32,358 nucleotides of DNA from assembly GCF_011391645.1 (NCBI RefSeq), contig NZ_JAABQC010000021.1, positions 1-32,358 of the forward strand, in the 5' to 3' direction. The notes beneath the pieces were generated by a model. The model saw only the letters and a list, made by a program, of their open reading frames with translations. It did not search any database and was not told the origin of the DNA. Shown here one piece after another: positions 25,160 through 32,358 of the stretch (positions within the stretch are counted from its first letter, which is position 1; each line of letters opens with the position of its first letter). Position numbers and translations under genes: made by a program. The stretch comes from Rhodoferax sp. Lineage in GTDB: Bacteria > Pseudomonadota > Gammaproteobacteria > Burkholderiales > Burkholderiaceae_C.

Positions 25160-26431
25160 ATGCATCCAAAAGCCCTGCTTGACGCCTGTTCCGAACTGGT
25201 GCGTCTCTCCCTTAAATTTGACCACCCGGCAGATGCCATTGTGTCGCGGTTTTTTCGCGATCATCGCGGCCTTGGGCCGCGTGAACGCGCCACCCTGGCC
25301 GAGACGGTCTATACCGTGCTTCGTAAAAAACTGCTCTTTGACCATTTTGCGCCTTCCGGCAGCGGCCCCAAAGAGCGCCGCCTGGCAATATTGGGTTTTT
25401 ACGGACCCGGTGACTTTTTGCGCAGCGCCCTGACCGAGCAAGAGACCAACTGGCTTGACCAATGCGAAAAAATCAAGCCTGAAGACTTGATGGAGCGGCA
25501 CCGCCACAATCTTCCCGAGTGGCTGGTACAGCCGCTCAAGGACCAGTTGGGTGACGAGTTCTGGCCGCTGGTGGAGAGCTTCAACAAGGGTGCAGGGCTC
25601 GACTTGCGCGTCAACATGTTCAAGGCCAAACGGGCTGATGTGCAAAAAGAGCTGGCCGCCCTGGGCATCAAGGCGGTGCCGACGCCTTATTCACCCTGGG
25701 GCTTGCGCATTGCCGGCAAGCCGGCGCTCAACAAAATGGAAGCCTTTAAACGCGGCGATTTTGAGGTGCAGGACGAAGGTTCGCAATTGCTGGCGATGCT
25801 GCTGGATGCCAAACGCGGCGAAATGGTGGTTGATTTTTGCGCGGGTGCCGGTGGCAAGACATTGGCCATCGGCGCCACCATGCGCAGCACCGGGCGCCTG
25901 TATGCCTTTGACACCTCGGCGGGACGGCTTGATGCATTCAAGTCGCGGCTAGCGCGCAGTGGCTTGTCCAATGTGCATCCGGCGGCGATTGCGCATGAGC
26001 GCGACGACCGCGTCAAGCGCCTGTCGGGCAAGATCGACCGCGTGCTGGTCGACGCGCCATGCACAGGCATGGGCACGCTGCGGCGCAACCCGGACCTGAA
26101 ATGGCGACAAAATCAGCAGGCCGTGGATGAAATGACGGTCAAGCAGACCGCTATTTTGCAAAGCGCGGCGCGGCTGGTGAAGTCCGGTGGGCGCCTGGTC
26201 TATGCCACCTGCAGCGTGCTGCCGCAAGAAAATGAAGCGATTGCGCTTGCTTTTTCTGAGGCCAACCCCGACTTTGCGCCGCTGGATGTGTGCGAGGTTC
26301 TTGTAGGGCTTAAAGTAGATAACGCGCTCTCACTGTGCAGCGGCGGCGATAATCAACAGCGGTTTTTACGGCTTTGGCCGCATCGGCATCAAACCGATGG
26401 TTTCTTTGCTGCGGTCTGGCAGCGTCAATAA
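25160..26431 (+). CDS. RsmB/NOP family RNA m5C methyltransferase
   Basis: This 423-aa protein has an N-terminal NusB-like helical domain (about residues 1-135), a linker with a ferredoxin-like fold, and a class I SAM methyltransferase domain. Motif I is VDFCAGAGGKTLAIG, motif IV VDAPCTGMGTLRRNPDLKW holds one catalytic Cys, and motif VI VYATCSVLPQENE holds the other. It methylates cytosine C5 in rRNA or another RNA. Assignment to rsmB itself is uncertain because betaproteobacteria usually also carry an rsmB beside fmt. It is divergent from the efflux operon and 17 bp ahead of the desaturase gene. Confidence 0.88.
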   Translation: MHPKALLDACSELVRLSLKFDHPADAIVSRFFRDHRGLGPRERATLAETVYTVLRKKLLFDHFAPSGSGPKERRLAILGFYGPGDFLRSALTEQETNWLDQCEKIKPEDLMERHRHNLPEWLVQPLKDQLGDEFWPLVESFNKGAGLDLRVNMFKAKRADVQKELAALGIKAVPTPYSPWGLRIAGKPALNKMEAFKRGDFEVQDEGSQLLAMLLDAKRGEMVVDFCAGAGGKTLAIGATMRSTGRLYAFDTSAGRLDAFKSRLARSGLSNVHPAAIAHERDDRVKRLSGKIDRVLVDAPCTGMGTLRRNPDLKWRQNQQAVDEMTVKQTAILQSAARLVKSGGRLVYATCSVLPQENEAIALAFSEANPDFAPLDVCEVLVGLKVDNALSLCSGGDNQQRFLRLWPHRHQTDGFFAAVWQRQ

Positions 26432-26448
26432 AACTTTTATCAGAGTAC

Positions 26449-27645
26449 ATGTCAATGACTTCATTGTTGGAATGGGCAGCGAACGGGTTTTGGAACCTGA
26501 GCGCTTGGCAAATTGTGGCGTTCACCCTGGCCATGACACACATCACCATGATCAGTGTCACCATCTTCTTGCACCGCCATCAGGCGCACCGTGCCCTTGA
26601 CCTGCACCCCTTTGCCTCGCATTTTTTCCGCTTCTGGCTGTGGCTTACCACCGGCCAGGTGACCAAGGAGTGGGCCTCCATCCACCGCAAGCACCATGCC
26701 AGATGCGAGCAGCCCGACGACCCGCACAGCCCCCATGTGCATGGCATCAAAACCGTGCTGCTGCAGGGCTACGAGTTGTACCGCAAAGAGGCGCAAAACA
26801 AGGAAACCCTGGCGCGCTTTGGCCACGGCACGCCCAACGACTGGATCGAGCGCCATCTTTACACCCGCTTTTCTTTTGCCGGTGTTGCGCTGATGCTGTT
26901 GCTTGACCTGGCGTTGTTTGGTGCCGCGGGCTTGGCCGTCTGGGCGGTGCAAATGGCCTGGACGCCGGTGATGGCGGCCGGCATTGTGAATGGCGCGGCG
27001 CACTACTGGGGTTACCGCAATTTCGAGGCACCCGATGCCAGCACCAACATTTCACCCTGGGGCATCTTGATTGCGGGCGAAGAACTGCACAACAACCACC
27101 ACACGTATCCCACGTCGGCCAAGTTGTCGGTCAAGCCCTATGAGTTTGACATTGGCTGGATGTACATCAGCCTGCTGCAACGCGTTGGTTTGGCCCGCGC
27201 CAAGAAAGTGCCGCCCAGATTGGCGCTGGGTGCCGTGCGCCCGGTGGCCGACGAGCACGCGCTGGAGGCACTGATTCAAAATCGGTATGAGTTGATGGCG
27301 GGCTATGCGCGGGGCATGCGCCGGGCGTTCAATGACGAATTGGCAGCCTTGAAGGCCAGGCGTTCGGACGCCTCGATGATCAAGGCAGCCCGAAACTGGC
27401 TGCATCGCGACACCGAGAAGGTGCCCGCGTCTGTGGCCGCTTATCTGACCCGGGTGCGCGCCGCGTCACCCGTGCTCGACAAAATGGTGTTGATGCGTGA
27501 AGAACTGCGCCAGCTGTGGTTGAACCGCTCGCACACGCGCGAGCAATTGGCGGCAGACTTGCAGGGGTGGTGTCTGCGCGCCGAGGCCAGCGGTATCGCA
27601 GCGCTGCAGGAATTTTCTTTGCAATTGCGCGCTGCGCGAACCTGA
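26449..27645 (+). CDS. Membrane fatty acid desaturase (acyl-CoA delta-9 type)
   Basis: This 398-aa integral membrane diiron enzyme has three histidine boxes: HRHQAHR (residues 42-48), HRKHH (79-83) and HNNHH (214-218). A TGQVTKEWASIHRKHHA context is typical of stearoyl-CoA 9-desaturase-like proteins. About four hydrophobic segments anchor it. The last ~130 residues form a hydrophilic helical extension (ALEALIQNRYELMAGYARGM onward) beyond the catalytic domain, shared by some betaproteobacterial members. It introduces a double bond into acyl chains and so tunes membrane fluidity. The start could be ATG 26449 or 26455. It is probably co-transcribed with the RNA methyltransferase. Confidence 0.92.
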   Translation: MSMTSLLEWAANGFWNLSAWQIVAFTLAMTHITMISVTIFLHRHQAHRALDLHPFASHFFRFWLWLTTGQVTKEWASIHRKHHARCEQPDDPHSPHVHGIKTVLLQGYELYRKEAQNKETLARFGHGTPNDWIERHLYTRFSFAGVALMLLLDLALFGAAGLAVWAVQMAWTPVMAAGIVNGAAHYWGYRNFEAPDASTNISPWGILIAGEELHNNHHTYPTSAKLSVKPYEFDIGWMYISLLQRVGLARAKKVPPRLALGAVRPVADEHALEALIQNRYELMAGYARGMRRAFNDELAALKARRSDASMIKAARNWLHRDTEKVPASVAAYLTRVRAASPVLDKMVLMREELRQLWLNRSHTREQLAADLQGWCLRAEASGIAALQEFSLQLRAART

Positions 27646-27711
27646 GTGACAGGCGGCGGCCCCGTTGGTCGCATTGCTGCTGAACTTCAGCGATAAACTC
27701 GCCAGGCCGAC

Positions 27712-27740
27712 TTGGATTCTGGCCAGCCCTGGGCTAAACT
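27712..27740 (+). promoter_or_regulatory. Candidate sigma-70 promoter for the 190-aa hypothetical gene
   Basis: TTGGAT (27712-27717) and TAAACT (27735-27740) are 17 bp apart and lie 45 bp upstream of the ATG. They match the consensus at 3/6 and 4/6. This is a weak by-eye prediction. Confidence 0.35.
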
Positions 27741-27785
27741 GACTCCGGTGACGCTAGCTACCTTTTATTTTGAGGGGAAACAGGA

Positions 27786-28358
27786 ATGTTTGAATTTCTC
27801 AGATTTGGCCGAGACAAAAAAGTCAACAAGTCCAATGAAAAGCTTGAGCCCTTGGGCAGTCTGCCCAAAAAGGCAGATATCCGGATCGAAATGATCCGGC
27901 TTGCCTTGAAAAGTGTCCTGCGCCGTTACGGTATCCCAATTCAATGGATTGGAGCCGAAATCGCGCCTCTTGCCAGCTCAGGAGACACTGGCATTCTGCT
28001 TACCCAGTTGGTGGTGCGCCAATGGCACGATGAAGTGATGCGCTTCGCACCCGAGCTGCAAAACCAGTTGTCAACCGAAATTCAATTTTTCGACAGCACA
28101 GCCAAACCTGAAGATTTTCAATTTGTCTGGAAATTCATGCCCGATTGTGGCTATACCAATGAGAAGATTCCAGAGCCCGGATCCTGGGCCATTGCGAAAG
28201 ATTCAACGCCTGTTGTGGCAGCGGTACCTGTCAAACCAGCCATCGCCGAACCCGCCACGGCCGCTCCTGCAGCCAAGTTTGAATTGCCCAAGTCAAAACT
28301 TGACGACGCTGATCATGACGATGGATTTGCCGCAACGCAAATTTTTGAACAAAAGTGA
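27786..28358 (+). CDS. Conserved-looking hypothetical protein
   Basis: I do not recognise this 190-aa protein. It starts MFEFLRFGRDKK after a strong AGGGG/AGGA ribosome binding region. Residues about 1-140 look globular with an amphipathic segment IRLALKSVLRRYGIPIQWIG, a receiver-like TQLVVRQWHDEVMRFAPELQ stretch and an aromatic FQFVWKFMPDCGY. Residues about 143-175 are Ala/Pro-rich and low complexity, followed by an acidic tail DDADHDDGFAATQIF. There are no membrane segments or signal peptide, so it is probably cytoplasmic. Its isolated position between the desaturase and MscS genes gives no functional hint. Confidence 0.75.
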   Translation: MFEFLRFGRDKKVNKSNEKLEPLGSLPKKADIRIEMIRLALKSVLRRYGIPIQWIGAEIAPLASSGDTGILLTQLVVRQWHDEVMRFAPELQNQLSTEIQFFDSTAKPEDFQFVWKFMPDCGYTNEKIPEPGSWAIAKDSTPVVAAVPVKPAIAEPATAAPAAKFELPKSKLDDADHDDGFAATQIFEQK

Positions 28359-28536
28359 GATGGCAATGGTTTTGGGCCGGTTGACAGCAAAATGAGGGTG
28401 TAATCAGTCGTCGCTGTCGGGCATGACGACAGCCGCATGTTCACGCGGTCGAGTTTGGTGGTTGATGAAGTTCATTTGTCTGCATCAGAATGCAACGTGT
28501 TGCACATTGCAAAAAAAATAATTTCAGAGGCTCCGT

Positions 28537-30198
28537 ATGACCAAAGTAGTTTCGTTCCGGTATTCGTTGGCCTTGTTGCTGCTGACTTGCTTGATGTTGT
28601 TTTCCCAAGGCGCGCAGGCAACCTCAGAGCCAGCCACAAAACCAGGTGATGAAAGCGCCTTGGAGGAACAGGATAGCGCCGCTGTAGAGGTTGACGGTCG
28701 AGTCCTTTTCAAGGTTCGCGGAACCTCCACGTTTCCTGCCGAGCAGCGGGCCAAAAACATTGCCGACCGCATCGTTGCACTGGCAACCGACCCAAGCTTT
28801 TCGAATGAGCAGCTTCGTATCGACGACTCGCAGCCCAGTAGAAGTTCGGTGATGGTCGGGAACAAACCGGTGATGGTTGTTTTTGATATTGACGCTAGAC
28901 AGGAGGGGCTCGACAGGCAAACCCTTGCGTTGATCGTTGTCCAGAAAATCGGCGAGGCGGTCAAGTCCTGGCGACAGGACCGTGTTCCGGCTACGCTCAT
29001 GCGCCATGGGCTGATCGCCTTTGGCTCCAGTCTGGTTTTTGTGCTGGCAGTATGGGCAGGGGGGAGGCTGTTTCGGCGTCTGCGCGATCGCCTTGAAACC
29101 CGACTGCATCAGAATGTCCACGATGTGCAGTTCAAGGGCTTCCATATTTTCGGGGCTCAGCAGATTTTGGGGCTACTGATTGGCCTGTTCAAGCTCTTGT
29201 GGGTAGCCACGATTCTGATGGCTGTTTATCTCTACCTGAGCAGTGTTCTTGTCCTGTTTCCCTGGACGCGCGGGCTGGGAGCCACGCTGATCACGCTGCT
29301 GCTTGATCCGCTGCGCACCCTGGGTTTGGGTTTTATTGAATTGGTTCCGAATCTGGTGTTCCTGCTGGTCCTCTTCCTGATCACCCGGTATGTTCTGAAA
29401 CTGGTCAAGCTTTATTTCCAGAGCCTGGCCGATGGTGACGTCGAGTGGCAGGGTTTTGACCGGGATTGGGCATTGCCCACTTATCGGCTGGTCAGGCCCT
29501 TTTTGATTGCCTTTGCGGTGATTGTGGCCTACCCGTACATTCCCGGCTCGGATTCGGATGCTTTCAAGGGGGTGTCGCTCTTTATCGGCGTCATCTTTTC
29601 GCTGGGGTCATCCTCGATTATCGGCAACATCATCGCCGGGTATTCCATGACCTATCGCAGGGTCTTCAAGGTGGGAGACCGGGTCAAGATCGGTGAGTTT
29701 ACGGGGGTCGTGGAGCAGGTGAGCACACTGGTCACTTATCTGCGCACCCTGAAAAATGAGTATGTGACGATACCCAACTCCAAAATTATCGACAGTGAGG
29801 TTGTTAACTTCAGTGCCCTGTCAGGGACCGCTGGGCTGATCCTCCACACCACCGTCGGGATCGGTTACGAGACCCCCTGGCGCCAAGTGGAGGCAATGCT
29901 TTTGGAGGCAGCGGCACGCACACCCAACCTGCTTCGGGTGCCGGCCCCCTTTATTCTGCAAAAGCTCCTTGGCGACTTCTGCGTGACTTATGAAATCAAC
30001 GCCTATTGCGCCACTGCCCAAGGCATGAACCGGATTTATACCGATTTGCATCGCAATATTCTTGATGTTTTCAACGAGTACGGTGTCCAGATCATGACGC
30101 CCGCCTATGAGGGAGATACCGAGCAGCCCAAGGTGGTGCCGCGTGAGCAGTGGTATGCCGCTCCGGCAAGCCCGCCACAGTCTTCGACGCAGAGCTGA
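28537..30198 (+). CDS. MscS-family mechanosensitive ion channel
   Basis: This 553-aa protein has a Sec signal (about residues 1-29, cleaved after AQA), then an acidic periplasmic domain (30-150) unlike the core MscS. Membrane segments include LIAFGSSLVFVLAVWAGG, LGLLIGLFKLLWVATILMAV, LVPNLVFLLVLFLITRYVL and PFLIAFAVIVAYPYIPGS. The pore helix and beta domain are recognisable: FIGVIFSLGSSSIIGNIIAG, RVFKVGDRVKIGEFTGVVEQ and TLKNEYVTIPNSKI. It should gate under membrane tension and release solutes on hypo-osmotic shock. The long N-terminus places it with the larger MscS-like proteins. It is followed within 40 bp by the UspA pseudogene. Confidence 0.92.
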   Translation: MTKVVSFRYSLALLLLTCLMLFSQGAQATSEPATKPGDESALEEQDSAAVEVDGRVLFKVRGTSTFPAEQRAKNIADRIVALATDPSFSNEQLRIDDSQPSRSSVMVGNKPVMVVFDIDARQEGLDRQTLALIVVQKIGEAVKSWRQDRVPATLMRHGLIAFGSSLVFVLAVWAGGRLFRRLRDRLETRLHQNVHDVQFKGFHIFGAQQILGLLIGLFKLLWVATILMAVYLYLSSVLVLFPWTRGLGATLITLLLDPLRTLGLGFIELVPNLVFLLVLFLITRYVLKLVKLYFQSLADGDVEWQGFDRDWALPTYRLVRPFLIAFAVIVAYPYIPGSDSDAFKGVSLFIGVIFSLGSSSIIGNIIAGYSMTYRRVFKVGDRVKIGEFTGVVEQVSTLVTYLRTLKNEYVTIPNSKIIDSEVVNFSALSGTAGLILHTTVGIGYETPWRQVEAMLLEAAARTPNLLRVPAPFILQKLLGDFCVTYEINAYCATAQGMNRIYTDLHRNILDVFNEYGVQIMTPAYEGDTEQPKVVPREQWYAAPASPPQSSTQS

Positions 30199-30216
30199 GA
30201 GGGTAAACCTTCAATT

Positions 30217-30243
30217 TTTAAACACGTTGACACCATGTTTAAA
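30217..30243. repeat. Inverted repeat at the start of the uspA pseudogene
   Basis: TTTAAACA (30217-30224) and TGTTTAAA (30236-30243) form a perfect 8-bp inverted repeat that straddles the pseudogene start codon. Two more positions extend the arms with one mismatch. It could be an operator or an RNA hairpin that hides the start codon. No matching regulator is known to me. Confidence 0.5.
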
Positions 30244-30489
30244 CACATTCTTCTGCCCACAGATTGATCTGACCTCTCCTTGCGCGCAGTGACGGCCGGG
30301 ATTGCGGCAGCATGCCTCGCTATCTCGGGAGACACGCCGCAGGATGCGATGGTGCGAATTGCCGCAGCTGAAGGCTGTGATCTCATCATCATGGGCACAC
30401 ATGCCCGATCCAAGGTGGGGAAGTTTATTCTGGGAAGTGTTGCCGCATCTTTGCTTGCCGAGTGCGAGATTCCGGTGCTGCTATACCGA
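30235..30489 (+). pseudogene. Universal stress protein (UspA family), disrupted
   Basis: The frame begins MFKHILLPTD, then meets a TGA (30265-30267) where UspA proteins have Gly in PTDGSD, then continues SDLSLRAVTAGIA. The next stretch jumps to GDTPQDAMVRIAAAEGCDLI, then IMGTHARSKVGKFILGSVAA, and ends PVLLYR. The middle part of the normal ~150-aa domain is missing (about 60-70 residues), although the frame is kept. A single G-to-T change (GGA to TGA) explains the stop. A 110-aa frame from TTG 30280 to 30612 remains open but lacks the N-terminal strand and ends in an unrelated tail that overlaps the GDT1 gene end. Confidence 0.83.
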
Positions 30490-30577
30490 GGAATTAACGG
30501 GCTGCTTGTGGGCCGCCGACCAGCGGCCGCGAAAGCAGTATCCCAGCCATGCAGTCAGCGGATGATTCGGGCAGACC

Positions 30578-31153
30578 CTAGCCAAACAATTTGTCCACCT
30601 GAAAGATGGTGAGCAATCCCATCACGGCGAAGATGCCTGCTGCGATGCTGTGAACCAACTTCATCGGAATCCTGGCGGCGAACTTGTTTCCAACGAACAC
30701 GGCAGGTACGTCGGCGAGCAACATCCCCAGGGTGGTTCCGGCGATCACCATCAGGGGTGCTCCATAGTGGGCAGCCAGGGCGACGGTGGCAATTTGCGTC
30801 TTGTCGCCCATCTCTGCCAGGAAGAAGGTGACCAGGGTAGCGCCAAAAACGCCGAGATGCCTGGCCACCTGAGTTTCCTCTTCCTCAATTTTGTCGGGGA
30901 TCAAAGTCCAGATGGCCATTCCAATGAACGAGCCGCCAAGAATCCAACGCATGATTTCAGGGCTGACCACCGAGGTGATCCAAGCCCCCAGCGCACCCGC
31001 CAAACCATGATTGATCAGCGTGGCCACCAGGATGCCGGCAATGATTGGAATGGGTTTCTTGAAGCGTGCGGCCAATATGAACGCAAGGAGTTGTGTCTTG
31101 TCGCCGATTTCAGCGAGGGCGACAACACCGGTGGAGACAAATAGGGATTCCAT
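30578..31153 (-). CDS. GDT1/TMEM165 family (UPF0016) cation exporter, probably Mn2+
   Basis: This 191-aa membrane protein has six predicted helices in two inverted repeats. Each repeat carries the family signature ExGDKT: ALAEIGDKTQLLAF (near residue 15) and FLAEMGDKTQIATV (near residue 110). A charged loop KIEEEETQ lies between the repeats. Bacterial members (MneA type) export manganese; eukaryotic ones move Ca2+/Mn2+. The start MESLFVST is chosen because the longer frame to 31210 adds a non-homologous N-terminus. No yybP-ykoY manganese riboswitch could be recognised upstream. It is convergent with the UspA pseudogene and divergent from the DUF3096 gene. Confidence 0.92.
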   Translation of the reverse strand: MESLFVSTGVVALAEIGDKTQLLAFILAARFKKPIPIIAGILVATLINHGLAGALGAWITSVVSPEIMRWILGGSFIGMAIWTLIPDKIEEEETQVARHLGVFGATLVTFFLAEMGDKTQIATVALAAHYGAPLMVIAGTTLGMLLADVPAVFVGNKFAARIPMKLVHSIAAGIFAVMGLLTIFQVDKLFG

Positions 31154-31354
31154 GAAAGGTTCCAAGGCCAGACAAACAAAATGACCATGAAGCATCGCGC
31201 TCCAAATCAAGCCAATTCAGAGCCAGCAGTGTCCTTGCGGATCTAACGGTACCAGCAAAGGCCCGACGTCTGGTGCGTTGGCGCACAGAGCCATCATCTG
31301 ATCTGCTGGCATCATACTCGTGCGCAGCCATTGACCCACCAGATTGGAAAATTC

Positions 31355-31507
31355 ATGAACCTTCATCTCAGCCTGACTCCCCTGATTTCGCTCCTTGCCG
31401 GGATTCTCATTCTGGTCATGCCCAGACTCCTGAATTACATTGTGGCGATTTACCTGATCGTCATTGGCCTGATCGGCCTGTTCGGCACTGGATCCATGCG
31501 ACTGTAG
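31355..31507 (+). CDS. DUF3096 family 50-aa membrane protein
   Basis: ATG 31355 to TAG 31507 encodes a 50-residue peptide made of two hydrophobic helices, LISLLAGILILVMPRLLNYI and VAIYLIVIGLIGLFG. This is the DUF3096 pattern of hairpin membrane microproteins. Function is unknown, and the size suggests a modulator of a larger membrane complex. GGAAAA is the only ribosome-binding candidate. A longer 100-aa frame over the same bases in another phase (31273-31575) is not protein-like. Confidence 0.8.
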   Translation: MNLHLSLTPLISLLAGILILVMPRLLNYIVAIYLIVIGLIGLFGTGSMRL

Positions 31508-31671
31508 CCGGGGTCACTTTCGCGAAGTTCCTGGGCAGGGCAGCTTTGAGTCGGGCCCGGGACGTCGGCGGGTGACCAAGCCACCCGGAAGAATGCCTGA
31601 TTGCCGGCGGGGCCACCCTGCAGAAAAACCTGGCTTAAAGTTCTGTCACCCCTGCCAATTTGTGCCAGCGA

Positions 31672-32118
31672 CTACCGGCGGTTCGGATTGTCCGGCATGC
31701 GGTCGTAGCGGTTGCGCACACCGTCGCCGTCACGATCACGGTCCCGCCGATTCATGACGCCGTCACGGTCACGGTCGCCGTGCGGGCCACGGCGCTGAGC
31801 GTTCTGCCAGCCATTGTGCCGACCATTGTCAAAGCGCTGGTAGTAGACGGGTGAGGGCGTGTAGAACTGACGGGGTTGAACATAGACTGGCACCGGTCGC
31901 AGGTAAACAGGCAACGGCTGCACATACACAGGCACTGGCCGCACATACACATGCGGCTGCTGCACATAGACAGGCACCGGCTGCACGTAGACGCCAGGAA
32001 CCTGCACGCCGATGGAGACAAACACATCGCTACGGGCGTGCGCCGGCGAAGCCGCCACAATGACGCCCAACGCGAGCGCTGCTGCCGCAAGCGATTTGGT
32101 GGAAATGAGATGTTTCAT
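31672..32118 (-). CDS. Secreted repeat protein with PVYVQP repeats and Asp-rich tail
   Basis: This 148-aa protein starts at MKHLISTKSL after a good AAGGAG site. The signal peptide spans about residues 1-28 (cleavage after AHA). Residues 42-82 consist of about six imperfect Pro-Val-Tyr-Val repeats of the PVYVQP/PVYVRP type. Residues 115-148 are D/R-rich (DRDRDGVMN, DRDGDGVRN, DRMPDNPN), resembling thrombospondin type 3 calcium-binding loops. It is probably a periplasmic or surface protein; Tyr/Pro-rich repeats suggest binding to envelope polymers. It is transcribed alone. The specific role is unknown. Confidence 0.82.
   Translation of the reverse strand: MKHLISTKSLAAAALALGVIVAASPAHARSDVFVSIGVQVPGVYVQPVPVYVQQPHVYVRPVPVYVQPLPVYLRPVPVYVQPRQFYTPSPVYYQRFDNGRHNGWQNAQRRGPHGDRDRDGVMNRRDRDRDGDGVRNRYDRMPDNPNRR
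31873..31995 (-). repeat. Coding tandem repeat (PVYVxP units)
   Basis: Imperfect 18-24-bp units encode successive PVYVQP, PHVYVRP, PVPVYVQP, LPVYLRP and PVPVYVQP motifs. Similar CACATA-type triplets recur on the plus strand. Such arrays can change copy number by slippage. Confidence 0.7.
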
Positions 32119-32273
32119 GAAAACTCCTTGGGTTGGTACGGTCTGCATCTTGCGCGTACGTGTCTGAACGCAAGCTGAACCAATGCGAGAAAAACCTTGA
32201 ACCGCATGAACGTCAAGCGGGGAGCCGGGCAGAGCACCCCTATTTGGCGAGCAAAGCCTTGCTTGCGCAATCT

Positions 32274-32293
32274 GCTTGAAAAAGCTTGAAAAA
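32274..32293. repeat. Tandem 10-bp direct repeat
   Basis: Two adjacent copies of GCTTGAAAAA lie just upstream of the predicted promoter at 32298-32326. The one-helical-turn period and A-tracts suggest bent DNA or an activator site. Confidence 0.5.
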
Positions 32294-32297
32294 GATA

Positions 32298-32326
32298 TTG
32301 ACTACTCAAAAAATCTGGCGCAAAAT
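32298..32326 (+). promoter_or_regulatory. Candidate rightward promoter at the window edge
   Basis: TTGACT (32298-32303) and CAAAAT (32321-32326) are separated by 17 bp and match the sigma-70 hexamers at 5/6 and 4/6. No rightward gene begins before the window ends, so it should serve a gene or small RNA just outside. Confidence 0.5.
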
Positions 32327-32335
32327 TTCCCTGCG

Positions 32336-32355
32336 ACCGAGTCTTTACCCTCGGT
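32336..32355 (+). other. Leader hairpin downstream of the edge promoter
   Basis: ACCGAG and CTCGGT form a perfect 6-bp stem with an 8-nt loop, starting about 10 bp after the -10 hexamer. It would fold at the very 5' end of the transcript. It may be an RNA-stability or regulatory element. Confidence 0.45.
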
Positions 32356-32358
32356 GAA

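Noticed and set aside
28381-28409. Perfect TTGACA as a -35 element for the MscS gene
   Set aside because: No acceptable -10 lies 15-19 bp downstream; the best TGTAAT is only 12 bp away.
30265-30267. UGA read through or decoded as selenocysteine in the UspA gene
   Set aside because: No SECIS-like hairpin was evident, the family has Gly here, and the gene also has an internal deletion.
31154-31300. yybP-ykoY manganese riboswitch upstream of the GDT1 gene
   Set aside because: The family often has one, but I could not find the conserved core sequence on the minus strand.

Overview
The window looks like chromosomal DNA of a betaproteobacterium, most likely Comamonadaceae (Rhodoferax/Polaromonas-like). 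The grounds are the GC-rich coding style, a single LolC/E-type permease followed by LolD, the gene order PHP phosphatase - EamA - YciO - M50 protease - trpS, and the general protein character. This placement is an inference from reading the sequence, not from a database search.

Positions 1-1920 are an accessory locus: the proximal end of an integron. The first 40 codons of an IntI-type integrase lie on the minus strand at the window edge. Its promoter carries a perfect CTGT-N8-ACAG LexA box. An attI-like site with two GATGTTAG direct repeats and a GTTAGGC crossover core follows. Two gene cassettes come next, each with its stop codon inside the attC R'' box. Cassette 1 encodes a protein with an N-terminal helical accessory region and a NucS-like PD-(D/E)xK nuclease core, a plausible defence gene. 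Cassette 2 encodes a pyridoxamine-phosphate-oxidase-like flavin-binding protein. The first attC is complete. The second, of the same family, has lost most of its right arm, so the array ends in a damaged site next to a terminator and tRNA-Ser(CGA).

Positions 1922-20296 are mostly backbone housekeeping genes. A leftward cluster holds tRNA-Ser, trpS (with a C-terminal DUF1508-like appendage), an M50 protease, a YciO/Sua5 protein, an EamA transporter and a PHP phosphatase. After a DUF599 membrane protein comes leftward Uma2 - RpfE/phosphoglycerate-mutase-like protein - recJ. The rightward lolC/E-lolD lipoprotein-release genes, a degenerate hemerythrin and TatD follow. A Blc-type lipocalin lies on the minus strand, then a rightward spermidine-synthase-like protein coupled to a GspE/PulE ATPase, an EamA transporter and an SDR without the catalytic Tyr/Lys. 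The divergent pair yceH/purN closes the section.

Positions 20323-25018 are a leftward four-gene tripartite efflux operon: NodT-type outer membrane lipoprotein, MacA, and a MacB split into separate ATPase and permease genes. Positions 25160-27645 carry an RsmB/NOP RNA methyltransferase and a membrane fatty acid desaturase.

Positions 27786-32358 look like an envelope/stress region. They hold an unrecognised 190-aa protein, a MscS-type channel, a universal stress protein pseudogene with an in-frame stop and internal deletion, a GDT1/UPF0016 cation exporter, a 50-aa DUF3096 membrane microprotein, and a secreted protein built from PVYVQP repeats with an Asp-rich calcium-binding-like tail. A promoter and leader hairpin at the right edge point to an unseen downstream gene.
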